Assembly (NCBI GenBank): GCA_018303045.1
Contig: JAGVYX010000058.1
Location: 1-16,150 of the forward strand
Length of the DNA stretch: 16,150 bases
Source: Candidatus Woesearchaeota archaeon
Lineage (GTDB): Archaea > Nanobdellota > Nanobdellia > Woesearchaeales > GW2011-AR9
Direction of reading: 5' to 3'
Below are positions 1-5,366 of this stretch, piece after piece. Numbering within the stretch: position 1 is the stretch's first letter; the number at the start of each line of letters is the position of its first letter. Below the pieces are notes generated by a model that saw nothing but the letters and a program-made list of their open reading frames with translations, had not been told where the DNA came from and searched no databases. The position numbers were made by a program, and so were the translations under genes.

Positions 1-316
1 ACGGATGAAATTTGCCGTCCCCGATATACAGGTAAGCCTCTATTTCAGTTAGTTCTTCTTCCTTCAAATTCAGTGAATGATGATAGTTATCACAGCCCAA
101 CAATTGGGAAACCGCATTGGCGCGATTAGGTTTGGAAGTAATGATGGCTATATTATTTTCAGCTAATTGTTTTTTTACGATTTCCAACTTATTGACAAAT
201 TGGATGGAAGCATACATGGCTATCCGGGAGTATTTCTTTTTTCTTAAATAATCTAAAGCATCATTGCATAATTCTACTTTCCCTGTGTATTCTGCATTAA
301 TATATAATGTTTCCAT
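1..316 (-). CDS. dph2: Dph2 diphthamide synthase, continuation after a frame change (partial, runs off window)
   Basis: This is the second part of a 2-(3-amino-3-carboxypropyl)histidine synthase, the radical-SAM-like iron-sulfur enzyme that starts diphthamide synthesis on elongation factor 2. Reading from the ATG at 316, the translation begins METLYINAEY and contains QLLGCDNY (Cys75) and, near the window edge, YIGDGKFHP; both are typical of the Dph2 middle domain. Added to the 89 residues of the upstream piece, this cysteine falls near position 164, where Dph2 enzymes carry the second of their three cluster cysteines. The reading frame is shifted relative to the upstream piece, which stops 2 bases before this ATG. 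The C-terminal domain and third cysteine lie beyond the window. I infer one gene interrupted by a frame change; a truly split two-subunit gene is the alternative. Confidence 0.75.
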   Translation of the reverse strand, partial: METLYINAEYTGKVELCNDALDYLRKKKYSRIAMYASIQFVNKLEIVKKQLAENNIAIITSKPNRANAVSQLLGCDNYHHSLNLKEEELTEIEAYLYIGDGKFHP

Positions 317-317
317 A

Positions 318-587
318 CTACCATCCGTCCTTCTTGTTAAAGCGGTTATGCCCCCAGCTGATCAACAAATCCACGCCCATTCTTTGCAAGCCTAAGGGAA
401 TGTCGCAGGCGCCAAAATTGCTGCCCAGCCAGATTAAAATGCGGGCGTTAGTTTTATCTGCCAGCTCTTGTTTGATTTCTTCAGCCTGCGGTTTCATTCC
501 CTCAGGCAATTGAATGCAAACAGTTTTAGCTTTCTTTTCTTTAATGGCTGTAATTGCTTTTTCTAAATCGAGATGGTATAAAGTCAT
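318..587 (-). CDS. dph2: Dph2 diphthamide synthase, N-terminal part
   Basis: This 89-residue piece is the N-terminal domain of archaeal Dph2. Visible motifs are VCIQLPEGMKPQA (residues 23-35), IWLGSNFGACDIPLG with Cys61, the expected first iron-sulfur cysteine, and LLISWGH, the end of the first domain. Complete archaeal Dph2 proteins are about 330-350 residues, so this piece alone lacks the other two cluster cysteines and cannot be a full enzyme. It stops at TAG (318-320), and the next domain resumes from an ATG at 316 in another frame. Its ATG overlaps the stop of the upstream sigma-like gene in an ATGA tetramer, which points to translational coupling and one transcript. It is not clear whether the break is biological or an assembly error. 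Confidence 0.8.
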   Translation of the reverse strand: MTLYHLDLEKAITAIKEKKAKTVCIQLPEGMKPQAEEIKQELADKTNARILIWLGSNFGACDIPLGLQRMGVDLLISWGHNRFNKKDGW

Positions 588-1531
588 AGTAATTCTTCCA
601 GCCCCCGCAGTTCAATCTGAAGCCTAACTTTTTTTAAAGCTTCTCGTTCCAGTTGCCGGATGCGTTCTTTAGTTAAATTTAACTCATCGCCAATCTCTTG
701 TAAGGTTTTATCATCATAAAGCCTGCTCGCCAGGACATATTCTTCTCTGGGCGTTAATGTAGCAAGAATGCCGCCAAGTTTCCTTCTAGCTTCGGCAGCG
801 ATAGCCGCATTTTCAATGTTTGACACGGGATTTTTATCTGGAATTAAATCAGCATAAGTTAACCATCTAGAACTTCCTACTCGAGAATTTATTTCTCGGT
901 AAGAACCAGTAAGCGCGAAAGCTATCCCGTTAGCAATTGCCGATGCGGTTTCTTCATCCCCTCTCTGAACATTGATTAATGCTGCCAGCTGGTTGCGAAC
1001 GTTATATTTGCTGTCGTGATTGGTTCCTTTGTCCCTGAGAGGAAAATCTGAATTTACAACTTTTGATGCTTTAAGATGCATCTCAACAGAGAGACGAATC
1101 ATTCCTTGGTTTTGAGCAAGGTATCGTGAAATTTCAGAATTTATTCTGCCAGTACAAGAAGTAAGAAACTGCGATCCTGAACAGGGAATATATTTTCCCA
1201 GCGCCTTCATAATTCCTATCCCTCCTATTCCTAGAATATCATTCGCTGAGAATTGTTTTCGAGAAGAGTGTCGGGAAACGGCACTGCCGTTAATTTTTAC
1301 ATAAGAGTACAATACTTGGCGAGCCTGCCGCCTTAAGTACGGAATCATGTTCTCAATAACTTCATTAGCAATAACTTTTTGTTCAGGAGTCCGCAGATCA
1401 ATCAAAATCTTTTCTTTGGTTTCCGGATCAGTCCCGGTATAAATTTCCTTTCTCTTGGGAGCGGTAACTAAGGCAGCATACATTCTAGCAAATTCCTCAA
1501 TTTTCTCCCATCCAATCGAAGTTATACCCAT
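584..1531 (-). CDS. Sigma-70 family RNA polymerase sigma factor-like protein
   Basis: This 315-residue protein looks like a bacterial primary-type sigma factor. Residues about 257-305 match sigma region 4: LTPREEYVLASRLY, then a TLQEIGDELNLT helix and TKERIRQLEREALKKVR, the recognition helix that contacts a -35 element in bacteria. Residues about 55-152 resemble region 2, with ANDILGIGGIGIMKAL and then GRINSEISRYLAQNQGMIRL. Residues 228-256 (DLIPDKNPVSNIENA and following) fit the end of region 3. The aromatic residues that melt the -10 element seem to be missing: the F-S-T-Y-A-T-W-W block reads FLTSCTG. There is a larger insertion around residues 160-225. No good Shine-Dalgarno is seen before the chosen ATG; an in-frame ATG 17 codons on is an alternative start. 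Downstream dph2 overlaps it by ATGA. Family assignment is strong; its role in a cell using TATA boxes is unknown. Confidence 0.85.
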   Translation of the reverse strand: MGITSIGWEKIEEFARMYAALVTAPKRKEIYTGTDPETKEKILIDLRTPEQKVIANEVIENMIPYLRRQARQVLYSYVKINGSAVSRHSSRKQFSANDILGIGGIGIMKALGKYIPCSGSQFLTSCTGRINSEISRYLAQNQGMIRLSVEMHLKASKVVNSDFPLRDKGTNHDSKYNVRNQLAALINVQRGDEETASAIANGIAFALTGSYREINSRVGSSRWLTYADLIPDKNPVSNIENAAIAAEARRKLGGILATLTPREEYVLASRLYDDKTLQEIGDELNLTKERIRQLEREALKKVRLQIELRGLEELL

Positions 1532-1563
1532 TTGAATATAAAATCCCCCAAACCCACCAGCAG

Positions 1564-1573
1564 ATTTTTATAG
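1564..1573 (+). promoter_or_regulatory. TATA-like box in the divergent sigma-like/phosphatidyltransferase promoter
   Basis: The AT-rich block TTTTTATAGG lies about 27 bases before the ATG at 1595, which fits an archaeal TATA box for a leaderless mRNA. Read on the other strand it is CCTATAAAAA, about 37 bases before the sigma-like gene's ATG at 1531, so the same element could drive both directions. A second AT-rich box, TTTATATA at 1580-1587, would instead fit a start at the internal ATG 1616. Confidence 0.45.
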
Positions 1574-1594
1574 GCATTATTTATATATCTTTTC

Positions 1595-2167
1595 ATGGAA
1601 AAATTTGTCTGGGAAATGGTCGTCAAATTTCGGAATTGCCGCACGCAAAAATTAAGGTCTGTTGCAGAGTATATTATCTCTAAAAAAATCTCTGCCAATA
1701 ATTTAACCTTCCTGTCTTTAATTTGCGGAATACTGGCGGCTTATTTTTTCTTGCTTAATTGGTGGCTGCTCGCTTTATTCAGCCTGCTTCATTTATTATT
1801 TGATTCTTTGGATGGAGTGATTGCCAGGCTAACTACTGAAACAGCCTATGGCCGGTATTTTGATCTAGCTGCAGACAGCCTTCCGGTAATTTTAATTCTA
1901 ATCAAGATCGGCTGGTATTTTAAGGAAATCTTTTCTTATTTAGCCGCAGGATTATTTACCCTGTCGCTGCTGTTTTTCTTTCTCTCTAAACTAAATTCGG
2001 TTTTTATTCCTCTCCGAACCTCGGCCTTGCTAACGGCCTTGATTTCCACTCTGCCCTTTTTAGATGCCCCTTCATTACCGATAATTACCGTTGCTTATTT
2101 AGCCGGTGGTGTTTGTTCATTATATGCTTTGGCCAGGCAATTGCAGTTAGCCGCTTCTAAAAAATGA
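1595..2167 (+). CDS. CDP-alcohol phosphatidyltransferase family membrane protein
   Basis: This 190-residue integral membrane enzyme transfers a phospholipid-head alcohol onto a CDP-activated lipid (CDP-archaeol in archaea) and releases CMP. The catalytic signature is present: D70-S-L-D73-G74-V-I-A77-R78, then seven residues, G86-R-Y-F-D90-L-A-A-D94. These aspartates bind the metal ions and activate the alcohol. The spacer before G86 is seven residues, one shorter than in bacterial PgsA. Several hydrophobic segments follow, at about 40-65, 98-108, 113-130 and 140-180. The head group (serine, inositol phosphate or glycerol phosphate) cannot be told from the sequence. The first in-frame ATG has a TATA-like box 27 bases upstream; the ATG at 1616 is an alternative start closer to typical family N-termini. 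The window also encodes CarS, which makes the CDP-lipid substrate. Confidence 0.85.
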   Translation: MEKFVWEMVVKFRNCRTQKLRSVAEYIISKKISANNLTFLSLICGILAAYFFLLNWWLLALFSLLHLLFDSLDGVIARLTTETAYGRYFDLAADSLPVILILIKIGWYFKEIFSYLAAGLFTLSLLFFFLSKLNSVFIPLRTSALLTALISTLPFLDAPSLPIITVAYLAGGVCSLYALARQLQLAASKK

Positions 2168-2176
2168 AAGATAACT

Positions 2177-2185
2177 TTTTAAATA
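2177..2185 (+). promoter_or_regulatory. TATA-like box upstream of the 507-residue gene
   Basis: TTTTAAATA is centred about 27 bases before the ATG at 2207, the spacing expected for a leaderless archaeal transcript. It lies just after the stop codon of the phosphatidyltransferase gene, so the downstream gene probably has its own promoter. Confidence 0.5.
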
Positions 2186-2206
2186 AAGCGCCCAAAAATA
2201 GAGGCA

Positions 2207-3730
2207 ATGGTTTCCTACAAGAAAGCTCTGCAAATTAAAGCTGACCGGCAGCCAACCATTTTAGAAGAATTGGGTTTGGATCAAGAGGGTTATAAACGCT
2301 TAAGTACTGATGAAAAGAAAATTAGGCAGCTGGTAAATAAGCTAAACACCAGTCTGCAAGTAGACCAGATTGTAGCTTCTCTGGACACTTTAGAAGGAAT
2401 GGTTAAGAAAGATGCCCAAATTATTTATGACGATGTTGCGGGGGAATTAGCTTCTTTTGCCCGGCAGGGAATTGATGTAAAAAATGCTGGAAGTTTGAAC
2501 TTTGCTTATTCCCTGCTTGAGGAAAGGTATCGTGAACTGGGCAGCTGGGGCTATGCCGGCAAATTAGCTCGAATCAAAGCTTTAGCTACCAAGGAAGAAA
2601 CATTTACGGGAATAGTTAAACAACGCAGTTCGGCTTTACATGAGCAATTGGAACAAGTGCTGGAAAGAGAAGTCAGAAAAGTGGAAGAATATTTAACCGG
2701 ATCTTTAAGAAAAGTATTGAGTTTAGCCTCTGAAATAATGCCGTTTTCTGTTAATGTCCAGAACCATACTTTTAAGATTGAACTGGATGCGGCGATGATG
2801 CCGGAATATTTAGTTGGCGGCAACGATAATTTCCAGCGTTCTAGCGAGCTATACCACCGAGCCATCATTGGCCAGGGGGGGATTAAAATCTATGATCCAA
2901 AGGCGTACACGTACGACGATTTTGAAGGGGATCATACTACCCGAAGGGAAGGTGCCTCTATTATCATCGGAAGCCCGTTGTGCTTTCCTTTAATTAAGTT
3001 AACTTCTTCTCAGCAAAGTTTAAGCGGTTTTTATGGCTTGTCCACCCCCTTTCCGATAAACTACTCGTATAAAGTTATCCCTGTCCAGTTTATAATAAAT
3101 ATAAGCACTAAACCAATAGTTAGAACTTTGAGCTTAGCCGGGCCAAGAACAGGAATGGGATTATTAATAAAAACCGAGCAAGACAAAAAAGTATCTCACT
3201 GGCTTAAAGAAACCTTTTCTGAACCAGAAGGCGAAATAGAAGCTTTAACCTTTGTTGAAAAACAAAGAGAAGCGCAAATAAATTTAGAAGATTCATATGC
3301 TTTTGTTGAGGTGTTTAAAGGAGGGGGTTTGTTAAATCAACGTTACTGCTCGCGGTTTATCAAATATCGTCGGCAGGAGAACAAGGTTCGTTTAGAATTA
3401 TATACTAGGGTAGGCATTACTGCTGATTGGGCTGCCTTAGCCGAAGAAGTCGAGCCGCTGTTCGTTTTTCCTCAGTTTAAAGCCGAGGCGGTGAAAGTTA
3501 ATGAAGCGCCAGAGTTTTTGGAAATACTGCAGGCTTACGCTCATTTGCCAGCAGCCATCATTAAAACAGTAGAACAAGCTTATCAGAAAACGTATTTGCA
3601 ACGGCATCCCAAGATAGATGTAGATGAAGCTAAACAAAATTTGGATTCGGCGATGAAAAGCTTAGAGCAAACTTCCAGCCAGATAACTTCCAGTTTAAAT
3701 CAGGGCCAGCTGCTTCTAACCTCAGGTTAA
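2207..3730 (+). CDS. Unrecognised 507-residue protein with helical ends and a beta-rich middle
   Basis: I do not recognise the family. The protein has no evident signal peptide or transmembrane helix, so it is probably cytoplasmic. Residues 1-175 are rich in charged and leucine residues and look mostly helical, with coiled-coil-like runs at about 125-175. Residues 180-420 look like alternating beta strands, including IIGQGGIKIYDPKAY, ASIIIGSPLCFPLIKL and YKVIPVQFIINIS. Residues 425-500 are helical again and end in a serine/glutamine-rich stretch. There are no obvious nucleotide-binding, metal-binding or protease motifs. It starts 27 bases after a TATA-like box and ends 3 bases before the convergent carS stop. 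Its base composition and codon use look like its neighbours. Structure prediction would be more informative than motif reading. Confidence 0.8.
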   Translation: MVSYKKALQIKADRQPTILEELGLDQEGYKRLSTDEKKIRQLVNKLNTSLQVDQIVASLDTLEGMVKKDAQIIYDDVAGELASFARQGIDVKNAGSLNFAYSLLEERYRELGSWGYAGKLARIKALATKEETFTGIVKQRSSALHEQLEQVLEREVRKVEEYLTGSLRKVLSLASEIMPFSVNVQNHTFKIELDAAMMPEYLVGGNDNFQRSSELYHRAIIGQGGIKIYDPKAYTYDDFEGDHTTRREGASIIIGSPLCFPLIKLTSSQQSLSGFYGLSTPFPINYSYKVIPVQFIINISTKPIVRTLSLAGPRTGMGLLIKTEQDKKVSHWLKETFSEPEGEIEALTFVEKQREAQINLEDSYAFVEVFKGGGLLNQRYCSRFIKYRRQENKVRLELYTRVGITADWAALAEEVEPLFVFPQFKAEAVKVNEAPEFLEILQAYAHLPAAIIKTVEQAYQKTYLQRHPKIDVDEAKQNLDSAMKSLEQTSSQITSSLNQGQLLLTSG

Positions 3731-3733
3731 TAA

Positions 3734-4252
3734 CTAAATTTTGCATTTATTTATCTTCAATAAATATCCAATATAATTAACTAGGAGATGCAACAACGGG
3801 CTAATTACTAATAAAACCACTGCTACTTCTACCGGTGGAACGTAAATAAAAAAACCCAGCGCCAGCCCGCCAATAACAAAATCTATTTGATCGAAAGGTA
3901 TCCATGGCCTGCCCGGAGCAATTTCCGCTTTGCGCTTGTAATAACTTTTTACTAAATCGCCAAGCAAGGCGCCTAATCCCAGTAAGAAGCCCAATAAAAA
4001 GGAGAAATCATTATAATCAATAAGAGCTAATTTCTGCCAGCCGGAGTTATGAATTATTTTTTGTAGGGCAAAGATTAATCCCCCGGCTAGTGTTCCAGCC
4101 AGCAATCCCCGCCAGGTTTTGTTTTCTCCGAACAGCCGTTTACTAACAGGCCTGTTAGCAAAGGGAATCCAGCGCAATAAAATAGGAGCCATATTGGCAA
4201 CATAAGCCGGCAAAAAGAAATACAATGATTTTAGAATTAATTCTAGAGCCAT
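3734..4252 (-). CDS. carS: CDP-archaeol synthase (CarS)
   Basis: CarS is a membrane enzyme that transfers CMP from CTP to the unsaturated archaeal lipid 2,3-di-O-geranylgeranylglyceryl phosphate. It makes the activated precursor of archaeal phospholipids. The 172-residue length is typical. Conserved blocks are LFGENKTWRG (residues 40-49), GALLGDLVKSYYKRK (about 93-107) and APGRPWIPFDQIDFVIGG (about 111-128), separated by hydrophobic segments at about 5-30, 48-65, 80-98, 122-140 and 142-162. The FDQID aspartates and the GD and KRK residues are characteristic of the cytidylyltransferase-like fold. A TATA-like box lies about 28 bases upstream of the ATG. The product would feed the CDP-alcohol phosphatidyltransferase at 1595. 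Confidence 0.92.
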   Translation of the reverse strand: MALELILKSLYFFLPAYVANMAPILLRWIPFANRPVSKRLFGENKTWRGLLAGTLAGGLIFALQKIIHNSGWQKLALIDYNDFSFLLGFLLGLGALLGDLVKSYYKRKAEIAPGRPWIPFDQIDFVIGGLALGFFIYVPPVEVAVVLLVISPLLHLLVNYIGYLLKINKCKI

Positions 4253-4275
4253 TATTTCTAATTAAAGCTTTAATG

Positions 4276-4283
4276 GTTTAAAT
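4276..4283 (-). promoter_or_regulatory. TATA-like box of carS
   Basis: On the minus strand the sequence reads ATTTAAAC, centred about 28 bases before the carS ATG at 4252. This fits a leaderless archaeal promoter. Confidence 0.45.
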
Positions 4284-4336
4284 GTTTAACTGTTTATAAA
4301 AAATGTGGGATAGTTTTTCAATATTTTCGATAGTCT

Positions 4337-4366
4337 CTGCTAGCAATATTTTCTGCTGGCAATATT
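4337..4366 (+). repeat. Near-perfect 14-base tandem repeat upstream of the broken unknown gene
   Basis: CTGCTAGCAATATT (4337-4350) is repeated as CTGCTGGCAATATT (4353-4366), with one mismatch and a 16-base period. It lies immediately upstream of the TATA-like box at 4368-4375 (TTATAAAT), which is about 27 bases before the ATG at 4398. It could be a pair of regulator sites or a slippage product. Confidence 0.55.
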
Positions 4367-4397
4367 ATTATAAATCTGAAGCTGATTCCCAGAATTA

Positions 4398-4915
4398 ATG
4401 ACTTGGGTAACCCTCGAACGGCCGGGATATTTTGGAAAAAAGCGGGATGAATTGCAGCGCTCTTGGGATCAGCAATTTGGCGCGGATAATTGGAGATTAG
4501 CTTATCGGTGGGGAAATCTGGTTGTTCCTCGGGAAATGGGGCTTCAGATTTATGAAGACGGTTATTATGAATATTTTAAAAAAGATATTCCGACTTTAGA
4601 TTGGTTAATTTCCACGGCTTCGGACGTTTATGATACGGCTCCCAGGAAACATCTAATAATCATATTCATGACATAGCTATTCGCCGGGCTGTAGCTAGGT
4701 TGGGAAAATGGTTTAAAGGCAACCATTTGATGCATGTCCGCTGGAAGGACAGCGAGGGATTTAAAATCAATCCGGGAATTGTTCCGTTCCATTTACCAGA
4801 ATTTATTGTTCCGGGAGAGATTAAGGATTATGGCGGAAAGGGATGGTGGTGGAACCCCAATACTGTTGAAGATTTTTATCAGCGAAATAAGGTCTTTCAG
4901 GCAAGAACAGATTAA
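4398..4915 (+). pseudogene. Unrecognised conserved-looking gene interrupted by one frame change
   Basis: Two overlapping reading frames join into a single protein of about 172 residues. The first frame runs from the ATG at 4398 to about 4643 (MTWVTLERPGYFGKKRDELQ to VYDTAP), then degenerates to a stop at 4676. The second frame takes over at about 4643 and reads QETSNNHIHDIAIRRAVARL, then GKWFKGNHLMHVRWKDSEGF, and ends at 4915. Adding one C to the CCC run at 4641-4643 would restore a continuous protein. I do not recognise a named family. The protein is soluble, rich in tryptophan and aromatic residues, and has no signal peptide. A TATA-like box precedes it. It may be a real gene with a sequencing or assembly error, or a recent pseudogene; the strong coding character on both sides of the break favours the first. 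Confidence 0.6.
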
Positions 4916-5117
4916 GTCTTTATCCTCAATCTTCCAGTTAACCACATCTACTTATCAATGGCTTTCATCAATAATTAAATCTTCCAATTGCTTACGCCCG
5001 TAAAAACTAAAAATAGTCTACAATCGTTAATTGTTTTCAATACTTCAAAATACATATTTCCGAACAACTATTTCCTAAACCTAAAAACTATTTAAATCAT
5101 CTTTTTCTTCAGGTAAA

Positions 5118-5132
5118 TAACACAATGTGTTA
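5118..5132. promoter_or_regulatory. 15-base palindrome, candidate operator upstream of the reductase operon
   Basis: TAACACAATGTGTTA is a perfect inverted repeat with 7-base arms and a single central A. It is upstream of AT-rich promoter candidates for the ribonucleotide reductase genes. In general form it resembles bacterial NrdR boxes, but only one copy is seen and NrdR is mainly bacterial, so the regulator is unknown. Confidence 0.35.
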
Positions 5133-5323
5133 GGGGTGGGTGTAGTACTGGGGTGTTTAAAAAGAGGTTAATTAGATGTATTTGTATTATTTATATTTTG
5201 TTCATAGCCGGGTTTTAGTAAGTTGGGATTTCAAGATTAAATTCTTTCTTAAACAACTATTTTGGCTTCAAAATTATACTTTCCGATTAACTTTCAAGCG
5301 AAAGGACTTTTATCTTCATCAGA

Positions 5324-5362
5324 ATGCTTAAAAGTGTTATGGCTAAAAAATTGAGGTGTTAA
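5324..5362 (+). CDS. Possible 12-codon upstream ORF in the nrdJ1 leader
   Basis: A short frame reads MLKSVMAKKLRC and ends at TAA 5360-5362, four bases before the nrdJ1 ATG. The Shine-Dalgarno of nrdJ1 lies inside it, so its translation could influence reductase expression. It may be chance; no other coding evidence is visible. Confidence 0.2.
   Translation: MLKSVMAKKLRC
5353..5358 (+). promoter_or_regulatory. Shine-Dalgarno sequence of nrdJ1
   Basis: GAGGTG is spaced 8 bases from the ATG at 5367. It supports this start and shows that the nrdJ1 mRNA has a leader, unlike most genes in this window, which have TATA boxes only about 27 bases upstream. Confidence 0.65.
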
Positions 5363-5366
5363 CCGC

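Larger units (their letters stand above)
4916..5366 (+). other. Long intergenic leader upstream of the ribonucleotide reductases
   Basis: I see no convincing gene in this 451-base stretch. It holds a 15-base palindrome (5118-5132), a G-rich patch (about 5132-5155), and TATA-like boxes at about 5190-5198 (ATTTATATT) and 5270-5279. The 11-mer AACAACTATTT occurs twice, at about 5063 and 5250. A 12-codon upstream ORF (5324-5362) and a Shine-Dalgarno sequence for nrdJ1 follow. I looked for a B12-box-type cobalamin riboswitch and did not find one. Confidence 0.5.

Noticed and set aside
584..1531. Bacterial origin of the whole contig, given the sigma factor
   Set aside because: Dph2, CarS, class I LysRS, short archaeal-type PRPP synthase and TATA-like promoters all point to archaea, and dph2 overlaps the sigma-like gene directly, so a chimeric join would have to fall at that exact overlap or just upstream of the gene.
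4734..5003. 89-codon open frame overlapping the end of the broken unknown gene
   Set aside because: Its translation has poor protein character and it overlaps a frame with clear aromatic-rich coding sequence; it is a shadow frame.
4916..5366. Cobalamin riboswitch upstream of the B12-dependent reductase
   Set aside because: I found no B12-box-like sequence or matching conserved stems in the leader, and such riboswitches are very rare in archaea.
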